Source: Pseudomonas frederiksbergensis
GTDB lineage: Bacteria; Pseudomonadota; Gammaproteobacteria; Pseudomonadales; Pseudomonadaceae
DNA: 64,000 bases
Assembly (NCBI RefSeq): GCF_003732665.1
Contig: NZ_MOBP01000014.1
Location: 80,605-144,604 of the forward strand
Direction of reading: 5' to 3'
A model generated the notes under the pieces. The model did not search any database and was not told the DNA's origin. It worked only from the letters and a program-made list of their open reading frames with translations. The translations under genes were made by a program, and so were the position numbers. Shown here piece by piece: positions 16,431 to 24,711 of this stretch. Numbering within the stretch: the stretch's first letter is position 1; every line of letters starts with the position of its first letter.

Positions 16431-17369
16431 ATGAATAGATCTTCTGAGGGTTTTTATCCTGCCGCAGATGAGTCGAGCACGCTCTCGGGCGTGTCCTGGG
16501 GCGCGATCTTCGCCGGGGCCGCTGCGGCCGCTGCGTTGTCGCTGATTCTGGTGTTGCTCGGCTTCGGCTTGGGCTTCTCGGCTGTTTCACCGTGGGCCAA
16601 CGAGGGCGTCAGCGCCAAAGGCCTGGGCATTTCCACCATCGTTTGGCTGGCCGTTACGCAGATCGTTGCCTCTGGGCTCGGCGGTTACATTGCCGGCCGT
16701 TTGCGGGTGAAGTGGGCCAACATGCACGGCGATGAAGTCTATTTCCGTGACACCGCCCACGGCTTCCTCGCCTGGTGCGTGGCGACCTTGGTGACCGCGA
16801 CCCTGGTGGTCGGTTCGGTCAGCAGTATCGTCAGCGGTGGCGTGCAGGCCGGGGCGAGTGTCGCCGGTGGCGCTGCAACGGCCATGACCGCCGCTGCCGG
16901 CACGGCCGCCGCCAATACCAGCAGTGACCAGTACGGTTACTTCGTCGATAGCCTGTTCCGCGATGATCGCCCAGCCGCCGTCAGCGATGACGCCGCCCGT
17001 GGCACCGTCACCCGCATCTTTGCGCGCAGCCTGAGCAACAACGGCCTGTCCGCCGAAGACCGGACCTACCTCGCGCAACTGGTCGCCCAACGCACCAACC
17101 TGACCCAGGCTGATGCCGAGCGCCGCGTTGATGAAGTGTATGCCCGTACCCAGAAAGCCATTGCCGACGCCAAGGTAGCTGCTCAACAAGCCGCCGACAC
17201 CGCCGCCAAAGTCGCTGCCTGGACCGCGTTGTGGATGTTCATCGCGCTGCTGGCCGGTGCGTTCTTCGCCAGCCTTGCCGCAACCTACGGCGGTCGCCGT
17301 CGGGATGCCGTGGTGTATCTGGAATCGGATGCCTACGCCACTACCACCACGCTGCCACCTGTTCGCTAA
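16431..17369 (+). CDS. Gly/Ala-rich inner-membrane protein of unknown function
   Basis: A 312-residue membrane protein with four probable transmembrane helices: about 20-47 (WGAIFAGAAAAAALSLILVLLGFGLG), 62-85, 110-135 and 262-285. Residues 160-255 form a soluble, strongly helical region rich in Ala, Gln and Arg. The first helix and the VSWGAIFAGA entry resemble a proteobacterial family described only as hypothetical membrane protein. A candidate sigma54 promoter precedes it, and a 24-residue membrane peptide follows 15 bp later. The function is unknown; envelope stress is possible but unproved. Confidence 0.72.
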   Translation: MNRSSEGFYPAADESSTLSGVSWGAIFAGAAAAAALSLILVLLGFGLGFSAVSPWANEGVSAKGLGISTIVWLAVTQIVASGLGGYIAGRLRVKWANMHGDEVYFRDTAHGFLAWCVATLVTATLVVGSVSSIVSGGVQAGASVAGGAATAMTAAAGTAAANTSSDQYGYFVDSLFRDDRPAAVSDDAARGTVTRIFARSLSNNGLSAEDRTYLAQLVAQRTNLTQADAERRVDEVYARTQKAIADAKVAAQQAADTAAKVAAWTALWMFIALLAGAFFASLAATYGGRRRDAVVYLESDAYATTTTLPPVR

Positions 17370-17384
17370 CCCAGGAGAATCATC

Positions 17385-17459
17385 ATGCGCTCACTACTTC
17401 TGTTTTTTCTCGGCGTGCCCATCCCGATCATCATCCTGATCGCCCTGTTCATGCACTGA
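17385..17459 (+). CDS. 24-residue hydrophobic membrane peptide
   Basis: ATG at 17385, stop at 17457-17459, with an aggagaat Shine-Dalgarno (17373-17380) at good spacing. The peptide is one predicted transmembrane helix with a Pro-Ile-Pro kink: MRSLLLFFLGVPIPI then IILIALFMH. It follows the larger membrane protein by 15 bp and precedes a clear terminator, so the two form an operon. A partner or stabiliser of the large protein is the simplest idea. Confidence 0.65.
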   Translation: MRSLLLFFLGVPIPIIILIALFMH

Positions 17460-17484
17460 TATCGCCCTTAGGCCACATGCCTGT

Positions 17485-17516
17485 GCCGCTTCTGCCTCTG
17501 GTAGAAGCGGCATTTT
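17485..17516 (+). terminator. Rho-independent terminator after the membrane-protein operon
   Basis: GCCGCTTCT (17485-17493) pairs with AGAAGCGGC (17503-17511), followed by ATTTT and a second T run. It ends the operon of the sigma54-type promoter. Confidence 0.85.
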
Positions 17517-17550
17517 GCATTTTGAGGCAAGATGTAACTGGATTTATACC

Positions 17551-17715
17551 TGTGGGAGCGGGCTTGTGTGGCGAGGGGGCTTGCCCCCGTTGGGACGCGA
17601 AGCGGCCCTGAAACCTGCCATCGCGGTGCATCAGATACACCGCAGGCAATGGTTTTACGACTGCTTCGCAGCCGAACGGGGGCAAGCCCCCTCGCCACAC
17701 AAGCCCGCTCCCACA
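17551..17715. repeat. Nested REP elements of two families
   Basis: Outer arms of the tgtgggagcgggcttg family (17551-17566 and 17700-17715) enclose a complete inverted pair of the gtggcgagggggcttgccccc family. The inner element interrupts the outer one exactly between its arms. Confidence 0.75.
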
Positions 17716-17746
17716 ATTAATTAATGTCGTGTCAGGGAGAGTTGAG

Positions 17747-18286
17747 TTGGATAAAAAGGAAATCAAACGGCAAGTGGCGGCGATGCTCGATGCCGGGCGT
17801 TCCAGGACCGAGACGTTCAAGGCGTTCTCCGGCGGGGCGGTCAAGGATCGGGCGTTGGCTTATTTGATCGGCTCCCGGCCGGACCCGGCGCTTAACGCGA
17901 AGCATTCGGGCAAGGTCAAGACGCTGCTTGGGTTGATGATCGTTCAAGCCTTGCTTGGCGCTATTTCAGGGTTCGTTCTGGGCTCAATGATCGGGCCGAA
18001 GGCGACGGTGTTTTTTACCCTGTTCGTGGGGCTCATCCCATTGTGGTTCGCCTATGGCTTCTACAAGTACCGGGCGCAGTTCTTCACCGTCTACGTCATC
18101 CTTTCCCTTAGCCAGTTCTCGCGGATATTCAAAGACTTCGCCGAGGACCCGGTGACGACCCTGATCGGTGCGGCGATCGGCCTGGGCATGGTGTGCTTTG
18201 TCGCTTGGGTGAAGACGCTGCTGTTTCCGGACCTGGCGTTTATCGGGCCGAAAAAAATCAAGGGCCAGTACGTATTTTCCAACTGA
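17747..18286 (+). CDS. Small integral membrane protein of unknown function
   Basis: A 179-residue protein with a soluble N-terminal helix-rich part (1-55, LDKKEIKRQVAAMLDAG...) and about four transmembrane helices (about 63-83, 87-107, 113-130 and 145-165). The TTG start at 17747 is preferred over GTG 17729 because AGGGAGA (17734-17740) sits six bases before it. It resembles short Pseudomonas proteins annotated hypothetical. It lies just upstream of hcnABC but is separated by 240 bp with its own regulatory elements. Confidence 0.65.
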   Translation: MDKKEIKRQVAAMLDAGRSRTETFKAFSGGAVKDRALAYLIGSRPDPALNAKHSGKVKTLLGLMIVQALLGAISGFVLGSMIGPKATVFFTLFVGLIPLWFAYGFYKYRAQFFTVYVILSLSQFSRIFKDFAEDPVTTLIGAAIGLGMVCFVAWVKTLLFPDLAFIGPKKIKGQYVFSN

Positions 18287-18328
18287 CCCAAGGCGTAGAG
18301 CGGGGGTTGCTTTCACCGGCGTGGATCA

Positions 18329-18347
18329 ATATTTCGATTTGAAATAT
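18329..18347. promoter_or_regulatory. Perfect inverted repeat upstream of hcnA
   Basis: ATATTTC-GATTT-GAAATAT, a 7-bp perfect palindrome with a 5-bp centre, about 180 bp before hcnA. It may be a regulator site or the end of the upstream transcript; neither is shown. Confidence 0.4.
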
Positions 18348-18445
18348 CGCTTAACGTAAAACTTCCAAGCCCTCGCTGCTGTATCGACTAAAGTGCTTCG
18401 GCGCGCCGCCCGTGCGTTGCCGAAGACCCCGTGCAGACCTGCTCT

Positions 18446-18459
18446 TTGTTGTGTATCAG
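18446..18459 (+). promoter_or_regulatory. ANR/FNR-like box of the hcn promoter
   Basis: TTGTT-GTGT-ATCAG matches eight of ten positions of the ANR consensus TTGAT-N4-ATCAA. It is about 70 bp before the hcnA ATG. ANR activation of hcn under low oxygen is established in other pseudomonads. Confidence 0.6.
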
Positions 18460-18509
18460 TTGGCCAGCAAGGTTAGTGCAGCATGGAGCTGACGAACCCA
18501 CCTGAAATT

Positions 18510-18519
18510 TCACGGAAGA
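18510..18519 (+). promoter_or_regulatory. RsmA/RsmE-binding motif covering the hcnA Shine-Dalgarno
   Basis: TCACGGAAGA fits the RsmE consensus (A/U)CANGGANG(U/A) at every position. Its GGA is the ribosome-binding site of hcnA (ATG 18528). Another GGA lies at 18485-18487. This agrees with GacS/GacA-RsmA control of cyanide synthesis. Confidence 0.75.
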
Positions 18520-18527
18520 ACATCGCA

Positions 18528-18842
18528 ATGCAACGCTTAGACAGAACCTTCGATATCCAGCCGCTGGTCCGTGCGGACATGACTTTGCATATCAATGGCC
18601 AACCGGTCAGCGCCGCCATCGGCGAAACCGTCCTCACGGTCATTCAATCCCTTGGCCTGCGCCAGGTGGCTCGCAACGATCACGATCAAATCAGCGGCGC
18701 TTATTGCGGCATGGGCGTGTGCCAGTGCTGCCTGGTGAAAATCAACGGTCGGCACAAGCGCCGCGCCTGCCAGACCCTCGTACGTGACGGCATGACCGTC
18801 GAAACCCAGGTCAATCGCATCGCCGAGCAGGAGGCCTTATGA
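18528..18842 (+). CDS. hcnA: Hydrogen cyanide synthase subunit HcnA ([2Fe-2S] protein)
   Basis: A 104-residue ferredoxin-like subunit of membrane-associated HCN synthase, which oxidises glycine to HCN and CO2. Cys60, Cys65, Cys68 and Cys81 (YCGMGVCQCC...RRACQTL) bind the 2Fe-2S cluster. The start at 18528 is preferred over an upstream ATG (18483) because it matches the HcnA N-terminus and lies behind the RsmA/Shine-Dalgarno site. Its TGA overlaps the hcnB ATG. The signals suggest post-transcriptional control by RsmA and activation by ANR. Confidence 0.95.
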   Translation: MQRLDRTFDIQPLVRADMTLHINGQPVSAAIGETVLTVIQSLGLRQVARNDHDQISGAYCGMGVCQCCLVKINGRHKRRACQTLVRDGMTVETQVNRIAEQEAL

Positions 18843-20248
18843 GCCTGCATCCGGTGATCGTCGGCGGCGGCCCGGCGGGCATGGCCGCGGCCATTGAACT
18901 GGCCCGGCATGGTGTGCGCAGTACGTTGCTGGAAGAAGCCTCGCGACTCGGCGGCGTGGTCTATCGCGGACCGTTGCGTGATGGCGTGCAGCTCGACTAT
19001 CTGGGGCCGCGCTATTCCGAAGTCCTGTCCAGGTTGCACGGTGAATTCCAGGAGCAGTCGGGCCTGATCGATGTGTGCCTCAATCATCGCGTGGTCGGTG
19101 CCGAGGGTACGCGGGCGTTGATGGTGCTGGATGGCGATGAGCGTTTGCACGAAATCCCGTATCCGCAATTGCTGCTGGCCGCCGGTTGCCATGAGCGCAG
19201 CGTGCCGTTTCCGGGCTGGACCTTGCCCGGCGTCATTCTGCTCGGCGGCTTGCAACTGCAAATCAAGAGCGGTGTGGTCAAGCCCCGGGGGCCGGTGGTG
19301 ATTACCGGCACCGGGCCGTTGCTGCCGCTGGTGGCGTGTCAGTTGCACGCGTCTGGGGTCACCGTGGCCGGGGTTTACGAGGCGTGCGCGTTCGGCAAGA
19401 TCGCCCGGGAAAGCCTGTCACTGCTGAACAAACCACAGCTGTTTCTCGACGGTTTGAGCATGCTGGCATTCCTGAAGTTGCACGGCATCCCGATGTATTA
19501 CGGTTGGGGCGTGGTCGAGGCTCAGGGCACTGGCGAGTTGCAATCCGTCACCGTCGCGCCGTATTCCAGCACCTGGGTGCCGGACCTGAGCCGCGCCGAA
19601 CAGATTCCGGCCCAGACCCTGGCGGTCGGCTACGGCTTTATCCCGCGTACCCAGCTCAGTCAGCAGATGGGTTTGAGCCACGGTTTCAGCGACGACGGCT
19701 ACCTGCGGGCCAACGCCAATATCTGGCAACAAAGCAGCGAATCCCACGTACATCTGGCCGGTGACATGGGCGGCATTCGCGGCGGCGAAGCGGCAATGCT
19801 GGCGGGCAAGATCGCGGCGCTGTCGATCCTGCAGCAACGGGACGTGCTGGACACCGAACCGGCGTTGGTGCGGCGTGATCGCTATCTGTCAAAACTCAAG
19901 TCCATCGTGCGTTTCCGCGCAGCGGTCGATCGTTACACCGAGCGTGGCGCCGGGCAGACCGCGTTGCCCGCCGCTGACACGGTGATTTGCCGTTGCGAAC
20001 ACGCGACCCGCGCCGACATTGACCGGGCGCTGGAGCAGGGCGTGCAAGACATGGCCAGCCTGAAAATGCGCACCCGGGTCAGCATGGGCGACTGCCAGGG
20101 ACGGATGTGCGTCGGCTATTGCAGCGACCGCCTGCGCGAAGCCACCGGGCGCCAGGACGTGGGCTGGTTGCGCCCGCGCTTTCCCATCGATCCGATTCCG
20201 TTTTCAGCTTTTCACAATGCCGCCACGGAGGGCGCCCATCATGAGTAA
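18839..20248 (+). CDS. hcnB: Hydrogen cyanide synthase subunit HcnB (FAD/NAD-binding)
   Basis: A 469-residue flavoprotein subunit of HCN synthase. It has an N-terminal dinucleotide fold (VIVGGGPAGMAAAIELA, 6-22), a second nucleotide-binding segment near 155-170 (GTGPLLP), and a C-terminal Cys-rich BFD-like module (about 378-440; CRCEH...GDCQGRMCVGYC) that can hold an iron-sulfur cluster. It overlaps hcnA by four bases and hcnC by eight. Length and domains match HcnB of fluorescent pseudomonads. Related enzymes such as opine/octopine oxidase subunits share this architecture, but the ABC set and hcnA settle the assignment. Confidence 0.95.
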   Translation: MSLHPVIVGGGPAGMAAAIELARHGVRSTLLEEASRLGGVVYRGPLRDGVQLDYLGPRYSEVLSRLHGEFQEQSGLIDVCLNHRVVGAEGTRALMVLDGDERLHEIPYPQLLLAAGCHERSVPFPGWTLPGVILLGGLQLQIKSGVVKPRGPVVITGTGPLLPLVACQLHASGVTVAGVYEACAFGKIARESLSLLNKPQLFLDGLSMLAFLKLHGIPMYYGWGVVEAQGTGELQSVTVAPYSSTWVPDLSRAEQIPAQTLAVGYGFIPRTQLSQQMGLSHGFSDDGYLRANANIWQQSSESHVHLAGDMGGIRGGEAAMLAGKIAALSILQQRDVLDTEPALVRRDRYLSKLKSIVRFRAAVDRYTERGAGQTALPAADTVICRCEHATRADIDRALEQGVQDMASLKMRTRVSMGDCQGRMCVGYCSDRLREATGRQDVGWLRPRFPIDPIPFSAFHNAATEGAHHE

Positions 20249-21500
20249 GTTCTATGACGTGGTCATCGCTGGCGGCGGTGTGATCGGGGCGTCCTGCGCC
20301 TATCAATTGTCCAAGCGCAAGAACCTCAAGGTCGCGCTGATCGACGCCAAGCGCCCGGGCAACGCCACCCGCGCCTCGGCGGGTGGCTTGTGGGCCATCG
20401 GCGAGTCGGTGGGGTTGGGCTGTGGGGTGATTTTCTTTCGGATGATGTCGGCCAATCGCAAACGCGAAGCCCATGGCTCGGCGGTGGTGGTCGACTCCAG
20501 CACACCGCACATCCTGCCGGATTCGTTCTTCGATTTCGCCTTGCAGTCCAACGCCATGTACCCTGCCTTGCACAAAGAGTTGCAGGACAATCACGGGATG
20601 GATTTCAAGTTCGAGAAGACCGGATTGAAATTCGTGATCTACGACGATGAAGACCGGCTCTACGCCGAGCACATCGTCGCCTGCATTCCGCATCTGGCGG
20701 ACCAGATACGCTGGCTCGACCAGGCCGCGTTGCGCGAAGCCGAGCCGAGTGTCAGCCACGAGGCGAGTGGAGCGCTGGAGTTCCTGTGCGACCACCAGGT
20801 CAGCCCGTTCCGCCTCGCCGATGCCTACACCGAGGGCGCTCGGCAAAACGGCGTGGACCTGTATTTCAACACCAACGTCACCGGGGTGTTGCATCAAGGC
20901 TCGCGAGTCATCGGCGTACAAACCTCCGAGGCGGGGGTGTTTCACTGCGACACCCTGATCAATGCGGCTGGTGCCTGGGCGGCGGACCTGAGCGAGCAGG
21001 CCACCGGCATTCGCATTCCGGTGAACCCGGTGAAGGGCCAGATCCTGTTGACCGAGCGCATGCCGAAAATCCTCCGTGGCTGCCTGACTACCAGTGATTG
21101 CTACGTGGCGCAGAAGGACAACGGCGAGATTCTGATTGGCAGCACCACTGAAGACAAAGGCTTCGACGTCACTACCACCTACCCGGAAATCGCCGGGTTG
21201 GTGCAAGGCGCCGTGCGTTGCATTCCGGAATTGGCCGACGTGAATCTCAAGCGTACCTGGGCCGGGCTGCGCCCGGGATCACCGGATGAGTTGCCGATTC
21301 TTGGGCCGATGAAGGGGGTGGAAGGGTATCTCAATGCCTGTGGGCATTTCCGTACCGGGATTCTGACCTCGGCGATTACCGGGGTGTTGCTGGACCGGCT
21401 GGTGAACCACGAACCGCTGCCACTGGACATCACGCCGTTCCTGGCGGATCGGTTCGAGGTCAAGGCCGGGGTTGAAGTGAAGGCGCTGGAAATGGCCTGA
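20241..21500 (+). CDS. hcnC: Hydrogen cyanide synthase subunit HcnC (glycine-oxidising flavoprotein)
   Basis: A 419-residue DAO-type flavoenzyme, probably the subunit that binds glycine. The FAD-binding DVVIAGGGVIGASCAYQL is at 6-23, with NAAGAWA near 245-251 and GLRPGSPDELPILGP near 345-360. The start at 20241 lies in the hcnB end (8-bp overlap). The three-gene order, overlaps and lengths match hcnABC. HCN made here inhibits cytochrome oxidases of fungi, nematodes and plants. Confidence 0.95.
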   Translation: MSKFYDVVIAGGGVIGASCAYQLSKRKNLKVALIDAKRPGNATRASAGGLWAIGESVGLGCGVIFFRMMSANRKREAHGSAVVVDSSTPHILPDSFFDFALQSNAMYPALHKELQDNHGMDFKFEKTGLKFVIYDDEDRLYAEHIVACIPHLADQIRWLDQAALREAEPSVSHEASGALEFLCDHQVSPFRLADAYTEGARQNGVDLYFNTNVTGVLHQGSRVIGVQTSEAGVFHCDTLINAAGAWAADLSEQATGIRIPVNPVKGQILLTERMPKILRGCLTTSDCYVAQKDNGEILIGSTTEDKGFDVTTTYPEIAGLVQGAVRCIPELADVNLKRTWAGLRPGSPDELPILGPMKGVEGYLNACGHFRTGILTSAITGVLLDRLVNHEPLPLDITPFLADRFEVKAGVEVKALEMA

Positions 21501-21505
21501 CCCCT

Positions 21506-21595
21506 TGTGGGAGCGGGCTTGCTCGCGAAGGCATCGTATCAGTCAAAGCAGATGTCGACTGACACGACGCCTTCGCGAGCAAGCCCGCTCCCACA
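21506..21595. repeat. REPIN
   Basis: tgtgggagcgggcttgctcgcgaa and exact complement, with a tatcag/ctgaca inner part, downstream of hcnC. Confidence 0.85.
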
Positions 21596-21608
21596 GGGGG
21601 TCTTCAGT

Positions 21609-21640
21609 TGATAGTTCCCACGCTCGCGTGGGAACTATCA
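21609..21640. terminator. Long perfect hairpin between hcnC and the antiporter gene
   Basis: A 15-bp perfect stem with a two-base loop: TGATAGTTCCCACGC-TC-GCGTGGGAACTATCA. There is no T run on either side, so it may act as a convergent attenuator or be a mobile palindromic repeat. Confidence 0.6.
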
Positions 21641-21648
21641 GGTTACGA

Positions 21649-23460
21649 TCAAGCCTTACCCGATTCCTGCTCTTCCAGTTGATCCGCTTCAAACAACTTG
21701 GCCAACTCGGCCCGGGCTTCCTGCGCCGTCTGCAAGACTTTCGCCGCATCGTCATAAATCGCATGCTGCGCTTCCAGCACCTGTTCATCGTGATGCTTGA
21801 AGCGTTTGATCCGCGCATCAGCCTGGGCCTGGGTCAACCCGAGGCCAACCAACGTGCGCCGGCTCATTTCCAGACTGGAGTAATAGGTTTCCCGAATTGC
21901 TTCGGCGCCCAGGTCCACCAACCGGTGCACATGCTGGCGGTTGCGCGCCCGGGCGATGATTTTCATGTGCGGGTAGAGCTTGTGCACCAGCTCGGCGGTC
22001 TTGATGTTGGTGTCCGGGTCGTCGGTGGCAATCACAAAGTATTCCGCCTGCTCGACCTTGGCCGCACTGAGGATTTCCGGGCGCATCGGGTCGCCGTAGA
22101 ACACCGGCACACCACCGAAGCTGCGGGACAATTCGATGGTTTCCACCGAGGTGTCCAGCGCTACGAACTTGATGTTCTGTGCCCGCAAAATCCGCGCAAC
22201 GATCTGGCCCATCCGGCCCATGCCGGCGATCACCACGCGGGGCGAATCCGTGTCGATTTCGCGGAATTTCTGCGGCACCACCACTGGCTCCACCTTCGGC
22301 GAGTACAGCCGTGCGCACAACAGCAGCAACAGTGGTGTCACGGCCATGGACAGGGTAATCGTCAGCACCAGCAAGTCGTACAGACGCGGCTCGAACAAGC
22401 CTTGGTCGCGCCCGATCTTGAACACCACAAAGGCAAACTCACCGCCAGCCGCCAAGACGATACCGAGGCGAATCGCACTGACCTTGCCCAAGCCTCCGGC
22501 CAAACGTCCGACCACAAACAGCAGCGGCAACTTGATCGCAATCAACAGCAGGGTCAACCCCAGCACTGTGATCGGTGCACTCAGCAGCAGGCTCAGGTTG
22601 GCGCCCATGCCGACGCTGATAAAGAACAGCCCCAGCAACAAACCCTTGAACGGTTCAATCTGCGCTTCCAGTTCGTGACGGTATTCGGAATCCGCCAGCA
22701 GCAACCCGGCGAGAAACGCCCCCAGCGCCATCGACACACCCACCAGGTCCATCAACCATGCGGTGCCAATCACCACCAGCAACGCCGTGGCGGTAGACAC
22801 TTCCGGCAGGCCGGTCCTGGCCACCACTCGGAACACCGGTCGCAGCAAATAACGCCCGCCGATCACCACCACCGCGATGCTGCCCAACACCCGCAGGCCG
22901 TGGTTCAAATCCTCGGCAGCACTGCTGGTGTGATCACCGCCGGCCAGCAACGGCACCATGGCAATCAACGGGATCGCCGCGATGTCCTGGAACAGCAGAA
23001 TCGCAAACGCCAAACGCCCGTGGGGACTGGTCAGCTCCTTGCGCTCGGCCAGGCTCTGCAAACCAAACGCGGTGGAGGAGAGCGCCAGGCCCAGGCCCAG
23101 CACAATCGCGCTGTTCAGCGACTGGCCGAACACGAACAGTGCCAGCACACCAATCACCGAACCGGTCAGCAACACCTGCGCCAGTCCGACGCCGAACACC
23201 GATTTACGCATCACCCACAACCGTCGCGGCGACAGCTCCAGACCGATGATGAACAGCAGCAACACCACCCCCAGCTCGGAGATATGGCTGACGCTCGCCG
23301 GGTTGCCGATCAACCCCAGCACCGACGGCCCGATAATCACCCCGGCAAACAGATAACCCAGCACCGCGCCCAACTGCAGACGCTTGGCCAAAGGCACGGT
23401 GAGCACCGCCGCGAACAGAAACACGACAGCGGCTTGCAACAGGTTGCCTTCATGGGGCAT
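21649..23460 (-). CDS. CPA2-family cation:proton antiporter, KefB/KefC-like
   Basis: A 603-residue inner-membrane protein. The first about 390 residues form 12-13 transmembrane helices of the Na+/H+ exchanger fold, with the ISELGVVLLLFIIGLELSP sequence and LFQDIAAIPLI motif typical of Kef. Then comes a cytoplasmic RCK/TrkA-N domain (about 405-520; VVIAGMGRMGQIVARIL) and a Glu/Gln-rich tail. It would extrude K+ (or Na+) in exchange for H+ under toxic electrophile or pH stress. No KefF/KefG ancillary gene is adjacent. It is divergent from a LysR gene. Confidence 0.9.
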   Translation of the reverse strand: MPHEGNLLQAAVVFLFAAVLTVPLAKRLQLGAVLGYLFAGVIIGPSVLGLIGNPASVSHISELGVVLLLFIIGLELSPRRLWVMRKSVFGVGLAQVLLTGSVIGVLALFVFGQSLNSAIVLGLGLALSSTAFGLQSLAERKELTSPHGRLAFAILLFQDIAAIPLIAMVPLLAGGDHTSSAAEDLNHGLRVLGSIAVVVIGGRYLLRPVFRVVARTGLPEVSTATALLVVIGTAWLMDLVGVSMALGAFLAGLLLADSEYRHELEAQIEPFKGLLLGLFFISVGMGANLSLLLSAPITVLGLTLLLIAIKLPLLFVVGRLAGGLGKVSAIRLGIVLAAGGEFAFVVFKIGRDQGLFEPRLYDLLVLTITLSMAVTPLLLLLCARLYSPKVEPVVVPQKFREIDTDSPRVVIAGMGRMGQIVARILRAQNIKFVALDTSVETIELSRSFGGVPVFYGDPMRPEILSAAKVEQAEYFVIATDDPDTNIKTAELVHKLYPHMKIIARARNRQHVHRLVDLGAEAIRETYYSSLEMSRRTLVGLGLTQAQADARIKRFKHHDEQVLEAQHAIYDDAAKVLQTAQEARAELAKLFEADQLEEQESGKA

Positions 23461-23557
23461 GGCGAAACTCCAAAGACTCGGTACGGCGGGGGTGACAAGG
23501 ATAAAGGCTGGGACTGCATGCGTCAGCCACGCAGATGAAATGACGACACAAATCTAC

Positions 23558-23728
23558 TGTGGGAGCGGGCTTGCTCGCGAAAGCGGTGTGCCAGGCAACA
23601 GAGATGTTGAATGAGATAGCCTCTTCGCGAGCAAGCCCGCTCCCACATTGGATCTTGGTTGTAGCTAAGTTCTGCATCCACCAAAGAGCCCTGTGGGAGC
23701 GAGCCTGCTCGCGAAGGCGGACCGGCAC
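23558..23728. repeat. REPIN followed by a single REP
   Basis: A full REPIN at 23558-23647 and a singlet at 23691-23728 fill most of the 342-bp gap between the antiporter and the LysR gene. The remaining 70 bp before 23803 should carry the LysR promoter. Confidence 0.8.
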
Positions 23729-23802
23729 TCAGTTACATTTAGCATCAATTGGTTACATTCATAGGATAAGCTGATCAATCACCCGCCCCACGAGCACGCC
23801 CA

Positions 23803-24711
23803 ATGGCCATCAATTTCGACCTCAACGACCTGCAAGCCTTTCGCGCCGTGGTCGAGCAGGGCAGTTTTCGCAAGGCCGCCGACACCGTGCGCATTTCTCA
23901 GCCTGCGCTGAGCCGGCGCATCGAAAAACTCGAAGATGCCCTCGGTGTGAAGCTGTTCGAACGCACCACGCGCAAGGTCAGCCTGACCCAGGCCGGGCGC
24001 GGCTTCATTCCCAGCGTCGAACGTTTGCTGGACGACCTGGACGTGGCGCTGCTCGGCATCAGCGAAGTCTCCTCGACCCGGCTCGGCCACGTCACCGTCG
24101 CGTGTGTGCCGTCGGCGGCGTATTACTTCATGCCGCGGGTGATTGCCCACTACCACCGGCAATTTCCACGGATCAAGGTCAAGGTGCTGGATTCCAGCGC
24201 CCACGATGTGCTCAGCGCAGTGGTCAACGGCGAGGCGGATTTCGGTTTGAGTTTCATGGGCACGCTGGAGGCCGAGGTCGATTTCGAACCCTTGGTGCAA
24301 GAAGGTTATGTGGTGGCCTGTCGCCGCGATCATCCGTTGGCCGGGCGCAGCAGCGTGACGTGGGACGAGTTTTACCGGCAGGACTACATCTCGCTCGACA
24401 AGACCTCGGGTAACCGTTTTTTGCTGGATCAGGCGCTGGCCGGCGTGGTGCCGCAGCGGCCAAGTATCTGTGAAACCCGTCACGTCACGACGATGATCGG
24501 GCTGGTGGAGGCGGGGTTGGGCGTGGCGGCGGTGCCATTGATGGCGATGCCGGCGGAAGACCATCCGATTCTGACGCGGGTGCCGCTGACCGATCCGCAG
24601 GTGATGCGCAGTGTAGGGCTGATCAAGCGCCGGGGTCGAACCTTGACCCCGGCAGCCCTGGAACTGGAGCGGCTGGTGGTGGAAATGAAAATCCAGCCGA
24701 TCAGCGCGTGA
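23803..24711 (+). CDS. LysR-family transcriptional regulator
   Basis: A 302-residue LysR protein with helix-turn-helix at about 8-65 (FDLNDLQAFRAVVEQGSFRKAADTVRISQPALSRRIEKLE) and an effector domain from about 90 to 295. It is convergent with the solute-binding protein gene and overlaps its stop by 11 bp. Because the next genes encode carboxylate-type uptake proteins, it is the probable regulator of that pair. It resembles tricarballylate/citrate-responsive LysR proteins. Confidence 0.85.
   Translation: MAINFDLNDLQAFRAVVEQGSFRKAADTVRISQPALSRRIEKLEDALGVKLFERTTRKVSLTQAGRGFIPSVERLLDDLDVALLGISEVSSTRLGHVTVACVPSAAYYFMPRVIAHYHRQFPRIKVKVLDSSAHDVLSAVVNGEADFGLSFMGTLEAEVDFEPLVQEGYVVACRRDHPLAGRSSVTWDEFYRQDYISLDKTSGNRFLLDQALAGVVPQRPSICETRHVTTMIGLVEAGLGVAAVPLMAMPAEDHPILTRVPLTDPQVMRSVGLIKRRGRTLTPAALELERLVVEMKIQPISA

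Noticed and set aside
18446..18470. TTGGCCAGCAAGG as the ANR box
   Set aside because: It has only the left half of the consensus; TTGTT-N4-ATCAG, 15 bp upstream, fits better.
20217..21500. hcnBC as an opine or octopine oxidase
   Set aside because: The three-gene order with HcnA, the overlap pattern and the RsmA/ANR signals fit HCN synthase.
21505..23538. 677-residue plus-strand frame opposite the CPA2 antiporter
   Set aside because: The composition is very rich in His, Gln and Arg with no domain, and it begins in a REP element; the minus-strand antiporter is clear.
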